NCBI RefSeq assembly: GCF_000224145.3
Contig: NC_020168.2
Location: 3,941,480-4,005,479 of the forward strand
Source of the DNA: Ciona intestinalis
Lineage: Eukaryota; Chordata; Ascidiacea; Phlebobranchia; Cionidae
Reading direction: 5' to 3'
DNA length: 64,000 bases
The position numbers and the translations under genes were made by a program. Positions 31,184 to 43,100 of this stretch are shown here, piece after piece; position 1 is the first letter of the stretch, and each line of letters begins with the position of its first letter. The notes under the pieces were generated by a model. It made no database searches and was not told where the DNA came from. It saw nothing but the letters and a program-made list of their open reading frames with translations.

Positions 31184-34100
31184 ATGCCCTTGCCAAGCCA
31201 GCTGCCTGACGATTTTAATGTAACTGCAGCTGAAACTTCTTCTAAACTCCTAGTATGGGCAAGACGCTATGTTATCTTGAAAAAAATTGGATCAGGAAAT
31301 TTTGGAAATGCTTTCTTAATTGAAGATAAAGAAGCAAGGCATATAGATGAAAAGCAGTAAGTGTAGTCACTAGTATAATACTGAAAAATATATGCTTAAG
31401 TAAAGTGAGTATAGATAAAGGTGTCAATGTAATACACTATTTTAGGAGTTATTTCTATTTGGCAACTTCTTATCAGAGTTATTTTTTAAAAAAAAGGTAA
31501 AAACACATACTGACATAAAGGCGATGGAGCACATTTTTTATTCTAAAAATCCTAATTTAGTTTTTTCAATTTTTACCAAACCTAGTGTTTATAAGAGTAT
31601 CTGGTTCCCAATAAGTTAAATTTTGATGTGCTTTTTTTAAAAGACTTTTTTTGGACTTGTTCTTTGGCAACCAAAACAAGAAAATCCAAGTCTAAAACAA
31701 ACCCCTCTTTATTTTTTTGCTCAAATCTTAAGAATTATTGTCGTTTTGCAGGAAAGTGTTGAAGCAGGTATGTGTTGGGCCTGTCGATCCTGGTGAAACA
31801 GTTGATGCAATGCGTGAAGCAAGACTACTTGCTCGTATGAAACACAAAAACATCGTTCAGTTTCATGAGAGCTTTCTTGATGGACAGTTTTTCTGCATTG
31901 TGTTGGAATACTGTGAGGTGAGGACTGGTTGACTTTACTTGATCTTATTTTTCTAATGTATAGCTTTTAAACTGTTAATTTTTTAAAGATACACACAGTC
32001 ACACGCTAGGTCTTATTTGTACAAAACTTTTCTAAGTACTTGCAAAGAAAAAAGGTCAAGAACCACTCATGACTGTAGGCGATCCCAAGGTTTTAAAGTA
32101 ATGTGCCCATGTGGCTTGGCAGTAGATTCTGCAAATTTGACCCTGATATGGTGCTCATAAAGTTGAATTCTCATTTAGAGACTGACGATGCTATATAGGC
32201 GAAATATCAAATGTATATATATATATCTTTTATTATACAATTCGCTGGACTTCATTTTTGTCTGTTACGTTTTCGTAGCACCAGATCCTAACTTTGGCCC
32301 TAGTCACAAAGCCCCTGGTGTGGCTTGCTGTAAAACCTCACCAATATAGAAAAGAATTCAAAACTTGCTACTGTTCTACCAAATAACTAATTAGTATGAT
32401 TATTGATTATTTGCCCATTTTTTGTGCTGAAGGCAAATACCATGTATTACTTCCAGGGTGGGGACATGGAAGGTAAAATCAAGGAGTACAAGGAAAAAAA
32501 TGAGCACATAAATGAACAGCAGGTTATAAAATGGCTCAAACAAATACTAAAAGCTATTCGTCATATGCATGAAAGGTTCTTATGTTATTACTTTCTTTGT
32601 TTTTGTTTAATTAATTGTTATAATTTTTGCATGCTACAATTTACAAGCCTTTATGCATGTTGGAAAATGCAAATTAGGCCTGAAAATATAACTTTGTATG
32701 CCATCCTTTATTTCTGTTTTTTTTTTTATAAAAAAGCATTTAATTTTTTACATAACAGGCCTAGCTGTTTTGGTTCTTACCAATGACCCAACTTCTAAAT
32801 ATGGGTATCTTTCCGGCTTTCTGTTTTATAAACTAAAGATTGCCTGGGTTGTGAGTTGTCTTAAGGTTAATTAGGAAATAACACTAATCACTAACACAAC
32901 AATAACAAAATCTGGCCTCATGACGCAATTGTTTGTACGCCTGCCTCTAACCTAAGGGTTACAGGTTCAAGGCTGGTCGCTGCTACCATTGTGGCTTTAT
33001 GTGTCCTTGGGCAAAACATTTAAACAAGAATTGCTCTAACCCAGTGGTCACTAATGGGTTTTCTAATTGTACGTCATACATAAAGAGTAAAAAATAATCA
33101 TCTACAAACTACAAAGTTACATACGTGTTAAGCGGGCTACGCGGGCACGAAGTGTACATATAGTAGGATGGGGGAAGATGGGACACCTTCGGCGCATAAT
33201 ATCCGAACATCCTGATCGTGTTTTAAACAGTTAACAACGGTCTATGGGAGTCTTGAGCATATAGTTTTATAATTCTTTGAAAGTTCCTTGTTTACTACCA
33301 CATTGGTCGAGAAAAAAGAGTTCAAATGTGTCCCAACTTCCTCCACCCTACTATAACTAAACAGCCCGGTTATAAGGACTGTTCTTGCCCTGTTACCAAT
33401 GATAAATAAGTTACATTCGTTCATCCAAATTTAAACTTTCTATCCAGTCGTGTGCTGCACAGAGACCTGAAGAGTCGAAACATTTTCCTTAAAAATAATC
33501 AGATCAAGATTGGAGATTTTGGGATTTCACGAATTTTAATGGGGGAGTCTGATAAAGCGAGTACCTTTGTAGGAACTCCATACTATATGAGCCCTGAAGT
33601 CCTGAAGCATGAGAAATATGATGAGAAATGTGACATTTGGTGAGGCTTTTATACTGTTTGTAGCCTAATGTATAAGTATAATATATAATATATATAAATT
33701 TATAACAAATTATGCAGTAACGTTCTAATCTCAAACCATTTTTGTTTCATAATTTTTAGCCTTAAAAAACATCTATATATATATAGTAGGCTGGGCGAAG
33801 ACGGAACACCTTTTTATTCTATTTTCTCGTCCAATTTGGTAGTAAACAAAGAACATTCAAAGAATTATAAAACTGTATCCTTACAACTTCCATAGACCGT
33901 TGGTATTTGTTTAAAACACGATCAGGATATTTGGATAATATGTGCTAAAGGTGTCCCATCTTCCCCCACCCTACTACATCTCTAAAAATCAAGATTATAA
34001 AAACTATCATTTTTGAAATGTGTAATACCTTGCAGTGTTAATTCTCCCAACTTATGAAAAGTCTGCTTCAAGTTGTTCCACCCTAAAATCTCTACACTAC

Positions 34101-37100
34101 CCCCTTAAAAGCATAACACAATAGAAATTACAATAGGTTGTATCAATGCATAGGCGCCAAGTTTTTTATTATGTAGGAAAGGTAGAGATAGTTAGACACA
34201 CATTATTTTTATGAGACAATCAAACTTATTGGTTGAAGTTTACTGTTTAATGTTCAATGCATTACATACAATTCCAGGGTAAACTTGCTTGTAATTAATT
34301 TTAAAGCTGGCAATTAATGGTATTGGTTTAAACCTATATTCACTATACTTGTATGTAATATTTATACACTCAGGTCTTTGGGTTGTGTATTATACGAGAT
34401 ATGCTGCTTCAACCATGCGTTTGATGGTTCCTCACTCATGGCAGTAATGTTCAAAATAGTTTCCGAATACAATCCAGCTCTACCTGACGTCTATTCTCGT
34501 GCACTCAATAATATTTTAGAAAGGTAAGTTTGTAAAGCATGTGATGCGGGATTTAGGACCAGATTTGGCATTAATCTTAGGTCCTCTGATGTAGGATACT
34601 ATCAAATAAAATAGGGGCTCTTAAACTGTTTAAATTCTCCCAACTCTTGACAAAACCCTCAATTACTGCACCCCTCTTTTTGTTCATGTGGGTCTCTTTA
34701 GTCACAGTTCATAGTTATCATATCTCATGCCTTATGACACATGCCTATTAATTTAAAACCTGTTTTAAAAAGGCTAAATTTTTTAAAAAAATTTGGTAAA
34801 AAATGGGACATGGGTAAATATGTTACAAAATACATTTTTTTATTTTATCTGCCTTCTTATGACATACATGGTTCAAAAATGTTTTTCAGGTTTTTGCATC
34901 GTGAGCCACAAAAACGACCGACTGCAAAAGAAATCTTAGAACACCCTCTGTTTGTTAAGCAAAAGACATCTGTCATAAAGTAAGTGGATTTTTATGGTTT
35001 TAATTGCTGCATGTTGCTTTTGGTGTAAGCCTGAAGACATAGGACATAATATTTGTGCCTTGTAATAATACATAGGGAACCTCATTGATAAAAGTGGGCA
35101 ACTGGGCATTTCACTATATATACTTTTTCTCTGCTCGCTCATATATAAAAATAACACGAAAAACATGTTGAAACATTAGTTCATATAGCCTATTTTTTAG
35201 TGTAAGCTGCTAGAAATAGTATAATGTTACATGCAGTTCTTATTAATTTACCCACAAACGTTGGAATAAAGTTAATGTTTTGCGTATTCTTCACTATGGT
35301 AATGAACAAAGGCCATACTAACAAAGAAGGTAACGTTTATTTTGTCATCACTTTCTTAAGAAAGACAGCAACCATGTAATGACTTCGCTTTCTGTACCTC
35401 ATATATTGTATGCTGAAATATAGAGTATGTAATACAAAGTGTACAAGGAATACATGCTGTCAAGTTTTCTATAAATGCAAAATGTCATCTTATTTTATGT
35501 TTAGTATTTTAGATCTGTAATTTGGTTGTGCCACTCAAAAAAGGTAGCATGTAAGGTGTAAAATACATAAACCTAAACCAATATAAGTTCATATACATCC
35601 TAAAGTAAATAGTTACTTGAATACTTTCAAAATGTCAAGAGATATAAAAAGCTGCCATTTAATCATAAAATTCTGTAATACTAAATTTTATATCATTGCT
35701 ATTAATAGTGTTTCATCTATTTTCTAGATCGGAGCAACGCTTGACAGCCAGACAACGATTAAAATTGAAGAAACAAATAGAAGCTGATAAGAAAATGCAA
35801 CAACTCAAGTAAGCTCACACTTACATTCATTTGGATATAACAATAAAATATTTGCAAAAATAAACCTATTGTCCAATGCATACATATTTAAGACTAAAGA
35901 ATCATTTGTAGTTTCTGTGCGTTCTTGGTGTTGGTTTAATGGTGTGTGTATGTAGCACAAGGTATTTGTTGTATTGAACAACATTCTGTTGAAATTGGCA
36001 CGAAATTGGTCGTTCGTTGCCCCACAGTTTAAAAGTAATTAAATAGGATGAGTTATTGCCATATACTAACCAGACAGCATATTTGCCAATGTGATAACAT
36101 ATATTACTTTATAAGTAGATTTAGTAATAATGTTGCATTGAACCAATTGCGAACACAAAATTTAGTTTATTATAAAAAAAAACTAACATAGTTTAAGTAA
36201 ATGTTTTACAATTGTGGATTTTTATAAAAAAAACTAGAAATACAGACCTCATTTAATTATACTGATACACCAGACATTGTGAACATTTATAAATATTAAA
36301 TACCTATACACTCACCAATCATGTTTTAATACAAAACATAAAAAAAATTATAACAACGACCTGACTTTATTTAGAGAGATGACTCGGCAAAATTTTGAAC
36401 AAAAAGGGAAAATTCGTCGCGAATCAAAAGAAAGAAATTTTTCTCGTTCCTTCTTTAACAACAGCATGGTATAGTTAGTTTTACATTATTTCAATCAGTT
36501 TTATGTTTTACTTGTGCAGCACTTGTAAAGTCAACATTTACACCATTATTATCATTTTTTGGCAGTCAAACCAATAGTTTTCTAAACTTGTCAATAACAT
36601 TCAATATTTGTAAAGTTTGAGTAAGTTAAACTATTCTGTTTCTCTTTCAACCCAGCATGTTGTATTTTATAAAGTGGCTTCTTATAAAAAAAGTTAAAAA
36701 AAATAAAATGTTAACTTTGTTAAACCAATATTTTATCTGCCGTACAACAAGACTTGGTCAGCATAATCTTTTCATTCTATTCTATCTGGGTGAGGTCCTT
36801 TGGCGCGGCACATCCTATGATTTATCCTATGGGGTCCTATGATTTAGACCAGGATAAGCCCATTACTCCAACACCCAGGGTGCTACCGCATGGGCACCAC
36901 CAGTTTTTGTAGACTGCCGCTTTCCCAAAAGTAGGCGACAAGGGCTTTAGTGGTAATGGATGCGTGGTAACGTTACTTTTTCCAGGAATTAAACGGATCT
37001 GAGCTCAGGTCGTCCTCTCATATGATTCTTCATGATCATGATGAAACATTGCGTGAAAATCATGAAGATGAACTTCACGGGACAGTTGTGTTTCAAACCC

Positions 37101-38026
37101 TAAAATCTTCCAATACATTGCAAGGTTAAAATCATTTTTAAAAAATTCAAAGAATTGTAAAACTGTATCATCACGACTACCATAGACTGTTGTTAATTGT
37201 TTAAAACACGATCAGGATATTTGGATATTATATGCTAAAGAAAGCCTATCTTCTCCCACCCTACTATTATTTACTTCAACCTAATTCTCTTTCTTTCTTT
37301 ACAGACAATCTTATATCACCAATTGATTCTGGAAATACCATCCAATCAAAAAATCTTCCTGATCCTCACATGTCCTCCACTGATGAGTTGGTTGCCACTC
37401 TCCTCCGAGATGGAATCATCCCAGAGGATGGGGATCTTGCCGACACATTCTACTCCTCCCATGACGACTTTGAGGAAGCTTCTTCCTCCTCTTCCTGCTC
37501 CGAAGAGCTCCCAGAGGACATCCTCAGTGATACAGAGTACAGGGACATGGTAGGGTGGATGGAGGACGCACTCTTCCTAGAAGACTCCACTTCCCGGATG
37601 ACAACAAGAGCATCTTTTGATAAAAAATACAAAACAGATGAAATAAAACACGTATTCCACCACGACGACGAACCTGTCACGTCGCATTTAAATAACAAGG
37701 AGTATTTCCCAGGTAGCATGACCGCAAAGCCTAAACAAGTACACCAAGAAATACCAGTTCGTCCTCATACATCTACGGGCCCTTTATCGTCGTTCAACAC
37801 TTCGGTCGCCGATCAGAGAATCTTTAATTTTCGCCAACGCTGCGTCTCGAAACTAGGCGAGGACGTTTTCGCTAAGGCGTACGAAATCGCCAAGCAAATT
37901 CGCTTCAACGTTTCTGGAGAAAACTCTATCAGGAGAAAGCTGGCAGAGCTCGTACCCGACTCCAGCAAATGCATGGACCTTGAGCAGCTTGTGTTTCTCG
38001 AGCAAGAAAGAAATCAAGGCCTATAA
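31184..38026 (+). CDS. NEK11: NIMA-related kinase 11
   Basis: Ser/Thr kinase of the NEK family; mammalian NEK11 acts in the G2/M DNA-damage checkpoint. Ten exons keep frame to 641 residues (human 645): 31184-31356, 31752-31917, 32457-32575, 33448-33639, 34374-34523, 34890-34979, 35728-35808, 36375-36468, 36986-37124, 37305-38026. Kinase features: glycine loop IGSGNFG (35-41), VLK with Lys62, Glu80 in helix C, HRDLKSRN with Asp159, DFG at 176-178, activation segment FVGTPYYMSPE. ILMGESD after DFG and the CCFNHAF segment fit NEK11 rather than other NEKs. A Lys/Arg/Gln-rich coiled-coil-like region and an acidic Ser-rich stretch follow. The end (RQRCVSKLGEDVFAKAYEIA...DLEQLVFLEQE) matches the human NEK11 C-terminal domain. 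The only near alternative, NEK4, fits less well. The ATG is the first after the putative leader acceptor at 31139. Confidence 0.94.
32905..33425 (-). repeat. Long SINE-like repeat (ATGAATG-head family) split by a MITE
   Basis: Read on minus: GAACGAATGTAACTTATTTA, GTCCTTATAACCGGGCTGTT, then the MITE (33355-33159), then GTGCCCGCGTAGCCCGCTTA, CACGTATGTAACTTTGTAG, TTTTGCCCAAGGACACATAA and GCCTTGAACCTGTAACCCTT, with a tRNA-like B box near the end. It is the most complete copy in the window, in NEK11 intron 3. Confidence 0.75.
33159..33355 (+). mobile_element. MITE inside a SINE-like repeat
   Basis: TATAGTAGGATGGGGGAAGA to AACTTCCTCCACCCTACTA. It is inserted at the same TA of the SINE (TTTCATACACC region) as the copy at 21114. 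Confidence 0.9.
33782..33975 (-). mobile_element. MITE, full-length
   Basis: TATAGTAGGCTGGGCGAAGA to CATCTTCCCCCACCCTACTA; interior in minus orientation. NEK11 intron 4. Confidence 0.92.
36783..36972. repeat. Second SINE-like family copy
   Basis: Blocks CCTATGATTTAGACCAGGAT, CCATTACTCCAACACCCAGG, GCATGGGCACCACC and GTAGGCGACAAGGGCTTTA. It shares its left part with 12771-13079 (intron 7 of ABCF2). It lies directly before NEK11 exon 9. Confidence 0.55.
37135..37267 (-). mobile_element. MITE, left-truncated, next to a splice acceptor
   Basis: It starts at ATTCAAAGAATTGTAAAACT and ends with TATCTTCTCCCACCCTACTA. The end lies 37 bp before NEK11 exon 10. Confidence 0.85.
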
Positions 38027-40189
38027 TTTACACGGAACTAACTCAGCGCCAAACCTTACTTCGTCCACGATTTTACCTCATACGAATAATACTATTCCAT
38101 GTAATATTTTATTCTATTCTGCGTGTATGAGCTCTTGCGGCGTGACACGCCATCGGACTTAATATTTAGGCCAGAATAAGCCTATTACCTTTTTAAATAA
38201 TAATGTTTATGATTTTTTGTGTTGATTTTTACGCAATATCATTTTTTACCCGGTTTTAAATTGACAATTACGCCTTTACACACCGTTTGTGCTTAAACAA
38301 TATTTCTACAGTACTAAATAATACCACTGTTTTAAATTTGATTTTCATTTGTAGTTATAATTAAGTATTCCGAACCGTACTGTTAAATTTATAGGTACAC
38401 TGTTATATTATATTTGTACGAGTTATTTTACATCAAATACATTCACATTAAGTCATCTTTTTAACACCAACGTCCGCCATATTTTTTAGCGTCTTGTTCA
38501 TTTTTCTTAAATTCTTTAGTATTTTATATAGTTATATAGTAGGGTGGGGTAAGATGATTACCGTTAGCGCATAATACCCCATATTTCGCAATTTAACAAT
38601 TAAAAAAGCTCTTAGAGTCGTAAGGATACAGTTATATGAGTCTTTATGAAATTTCTTTTTATACCAAATGGGACGATAAATAGGAATAAAAGCACGGACC
38701 ATCTTACCCCACCCTCATATATGTTTATCGTGTATGCGCGACATTTAGTCTATTAATTGTGTTGTCTTGTTTGCACTTGAAGGTAAAGTATTAAACCGGT
38801 ACCGTGTTCGTATTTTGCTGAGGTTATAAAGTGTGTTTTATGCTCACGCACATGTTTTCTGTTCTATTCGCGGCTGATTATTTTTTAAACGGAACTGTTC
38901 TAATTATTTTAACACATTGGGAAAAATGTTCATGAATTATTGTCAATTATAGAAAAATTAGCGGCATTATGTTTAGGAAAATCTCGAATGACGTATACTG
39001 TCCGGCTATATTTTGTCCGCCATTTTACGCGAAAATTGGTTTTCGGCAACCTTGGTAGCGCAACGGCTTTTAAACCTAGATCCTAATAGAACCCTGTAGG
39101 GCTTCGAAGTCATTTTAGGGGTTCTCTGTGATCGATTTTTTGTTTGTACTAAATATAGACCCAATTATACTTCGGAGAATTCGAAAATTCTAGTTTAAAT
39201 GAAAAAAACGACGTTGAAGTAATTCGATGAATTTATATTCACCATAAAAAAATACATTTTTCTTCTGTTTTTTAGGTGTTATATTATTGAGGGTATTTAG
39301 TATTAAAAGCCGCGAACTATTGACAAATTTTATTTAATTTTTGTGTAAACTATCAACCAATGAGGTAAGAGAATTGTTTAGTCTATACTTTTTATTGCAG
39401 GCACTATTATGTAATAGGCGTTTATAGGCTGTCGTTTATTCTAAAATTCGAAATTCGCCGAACACATTTTATCGGTTACTGGTAAAAGTCCTGTATATAT
39501 GGTGATCTCCAACTAATCTGTTTCTTCTCCAAATTTTTAATCTGTACGCGCTTTTGCAAACTCTAAAATAACACTGCAATGTAGAGATGTGCTGCTTGTA
39601 TTTTACAAAGAAAGCACGAATATTATGACAAATGATATATTAGTGCAATGAAAATGTACGAACAAGCGAAGCACCTTAGTTGGCGGTTTATCGCAGGAAA
39701 AATCGAGAAAAAAACGGAACAATTGCACCTTGGTTTTACTTAAATAAATATAAAAATCTTCGACATATTTCCGAAGCCGAGCAAATAACGGTGGATATGA
39801 TATATTCAAGCGCACGTACGTTGCTGGTTTGATGTTCCGCGCAATTCATAGTACCAGCATATGTAAGTCGACAGGAAATATGTAATGATGCAGGTGTCGC
39901 ACCCGGAACGAATTTCATGAAGGAACAAATATTATGCGACACCGTAAACGCGTTCATAGTACCAGTTTGTGCCGGAAACAAATTAGTTTTGTCATATAGC
40001 ATCACTCATATGGAACTTAATTCGTACCTGACAGGAAGATAATATCTGGTATGCGAGATATCATGTTACCATCAAACATGACCTTATAACGGAGTCCGTC
40101 ATATTAAGATCCCGCGACCGATTACCTTGACTCTTGCAAAGTGGTACATCATCAAATTTGGATTTAAAAACTCATCTGTACAGCTGTTT
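38027..40189. other. Convergent intergenic region between NEK11 and the first GnRH-type receptor
   Basis: No gene recognised. It includes a short SINE-like fragment (38120-38190), one variant MITE (38535-38722) and otherwise unique, fairly CpG-rich DNA. The nearest AATAAA for NEK11 that I see is at 38685-38690, inside the MITE. Confidence 0.45.
38535..38722 (+). mobile_element. MITE, variant subfamily
   Basis: TATAGTAGGGTGGGGTAAGA, then ACCGTTAGCGCATAATACCC, to CATCTTACCCCACCCTCATA. Downstream of NEK11. Confidence 0.85.
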
Positions 40190-43100
40190 TCACAGGGCCG
40201 ACTCGGAGCTCAAAAGTAGCTGCTGCTGTGGCGCCGCCATGCGGTTAGCGCCAAAAAAATGCGGCTGAGTTTTTATCGAACCGTTGGAGCCGTTGTTACT
40301 GCATTGTCCGTTGATTGTAACGTGACTTGAACCGTTCAAATGAGTAGCACCGGTTGCGTAACTGCTGAACGAACCTCTAGACGTGGAGCTCATGCGCCTC
40401 GGTCTATTTAAAACAGACGCAATTGAATAGTTCATACTGGATTGAGCGTTTGGAACAGTTTTGAAATCCCTAAAAACAAGCGCTATATTAAAACCCGTCA
40501 CCGTTATTAAAATCAGTTAGTACTATTCACCTACTTTTATATTAATATTTTTCTACAGCCTTAAAAAACTTACCTTTGCTTAAAAAATCTTTTTCTTGCG
40601 CAGTTCAATCTCTGCTTGAATTTTCCTCGTATCTCTTTTAAGAAAACGCCGAACACAATCGGGTGAAGAACCGGGTTAAGGTACATGACTACGTACATTA
40701 CGGTATCCCACTGTAAAACAAAGTTTATGGCAATTTAGAAAAGATTCTTTATAGTGTAGTACTGTGGGGTAAAATGAAATATCGTTAGCACCTAAATCCT
40801 ATATTTCCTATTCGTGTTTTAATCAAATAACAACGTTTTTTTAGAGTCGCGGAGCTAAGGTTGTGTAATTTTGTAAATATTCTTGTTTCCTACCAAAAGA
40901 AATGTGGAATGAAAACATGTCTCATCTCATCATACCCCACCCTACTATAACATAGATAGAGGTAACATAGAAAAGATTTATTACTGTATCCCCCCAGACA
41001 TATGAAATAAGAATATTTCTTTATAGAGGCATGACGTTTATATGACCCACTGACCAACGACGTTTAACAAGACGATGACTAACAAATATATTCTCAAGAG
41101 GCCGTTTTAGAGTGAGTAATTCACTGTGGGTGGTATGTAGGAAAGACTGAGATCCAAAGCGGTACATTCTTATGTGTTGGCAGCCTTATGTAATCACATG
41201 TTGTCGCCTTCCGTGCAAAAAGCTTGCCTTAATATGCCGTGAGCAAAGCTGATACGGAGCTGGCCCGCGATACAAGGATTACGGTAGGATGATAACATTC
41301 TTCAGTAATTGTAAGGGGTCAGTGGCGAAAAAATAAACACGGGGTTCAACAATAGGGCCTATCTATGATTTAGGCCGTTTTTGTTTCTAACTGCTATGGG
41401 AAACATTATTCAATCTAACTCATCGACCAGCGCAAACTGCTAATCGAAACACAATATCCGGTTATTGATTAAAACGTAATTTGCGTTTGACGAAAGGTGT
41501 AAGTTGTCAGCAGCTGTTAAAAATAGTTTGAAAATTTAACGTCAAATGTAAATGCACCCAAATGCGGACATATATAAAAAGGATGGATAAACAACTTTGA
41601 AAGGCAAATTCTCCAAACTGTTGTGCGTCAAATCAGGATAGTTCAAGACTCCGTGCCGCTTTATTCGCTTATAAAAACACATTTTTTGTTTTCGTATTCG
41701 TGACCGGCCATGATAGTCGTAGAACTGTAAAATGTTTTTTTGGGTGGGAATAAAGGTCGACCAAGCTATTTAGGGTTATCTGTTAAAAAAAGCGTGAGTA
41801 GAATACGCCATACCCGACCTTTGGCCAAAGTATACTTAACCCTTTAGTATGTTCGGCCATGGCTATACATAGGGGCTTAAAAACCCCCCAAAATGCTTAC
41901 ATTTATCCGATACACGTTGTAACCACTGAAGCGCAGTTTGTTGCGTGACCTTGTGACGTCATATTGATGTCACTTTGACAGTGGCTTACGTAAGACCACC
42001 GGTTTTGGGTAAGCCGCTTTTACTTAAATATAAGCTTGCAAACTCGCATGCTTTAAAGATTAAGCGGAAACAAGAAAATGATTTAACAACAACCTACAGC
42101 ATCTGGCGGGGTATGATCTTCGTAACGGATGAACCAGTCGTAAATCCCTTTGCCGTAGTACGGTCCCCAGCACACGAGAAATGTAAGAGTTATTAAAGTT
42201 CTCATGAGAATTGTACGATTCTTGGCTCGCTGTATCGATGCTGTGTTGACGCTGTGCCGTCTTCCCATTAGTACTGTAAAACAAATTGAATAATACATTA
42301 TTATGCTAGCATTAAATTTCAAAGTTGTCCCAGTGCGTGTGTATTTTATATGATCTTTATGCAGATTAAATAAGGCGCGAAATGCCGGCGGGTTTTCAAC
42401 TGTTAGCACTAATGAACTGCGTGTTTTCTTTGCGGTGCTTCCTTTGGGCAATTAAGTGGCTAAACAACGCTCTTACCTCTGTCTCTCTCTTTCATGTTGG
42501 AAATCTCGCAAACTATAAGCGAGTAAGAAACCAGGGTACAGATCAGTGGTAGTAAGAAGCTCATGCACATTGTAAAGAAGTAGTAAGGTCGTAGTAACGA
42601 CACGTCTTGTAGAACGTTAAAGTCGATGCATTGGTATATCGGGATACCTTCACAAGTTGGAATACTCGCCACCGAAAAGATGAAACCCTAAGAAAAATGA
42701 TAAGGTTTTCAACCACACGTGTGCAATAATACACCGGCATGCACTTTAAAATAAGCACGAATATAAAATATAATCCATTATACACGAGTGACTTTTTACT
42801 GCACTGTTATTAAGTTAAAAGAACTATTTATATATATGGACACACGACGTAATAAATACCGCTTATCATGACGTACAACCATACGTAATATGCTAGAATA
42901 CACCATGCACTTTAAATAATGATTTAGTACTGTGGCTGTGGGGTAAGATGGGACACCTTTAGCACATACGATCCAAATACTCTGACTGTATTTGAAACAA
43001 TCAACAACAGTCTATGGAAGTCCTAAGAAAAGGGTTTTGTAATTTATTGAATGTTTCTTGTTTTATACCAATTGAGACAAGAAGTAGAATGAAAAGGTGT

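Noticed and set aside
31184..33639. NEK4 or another NEK as identity of the kinase
   Set aside because: HRDLKSRN and FVGTPYYMSPE are shared by many NEKs, but ILMGESD, the CCFNHAF segment and the C-terminal domain match NEK11.
37323..37719. ORFs on both strands overlapping NEK11 exon 10
   Set aside because: Shadows of the Glu/Ser/Asp-rich coding sequence in other frames.
42060..42097. Extension of receptor A exon 6 to the GT at 42093
   Set aside because: That donor would leave phase 1, but exon 7 must start in phase 0. The GT right after GATGCT (exon edge 42098) keeps the frame and matches copy B.
41975..42196. Plus-strand ORF over receptor A exon 6
   Set aside because: Antisense shadow of the TM6 exon.
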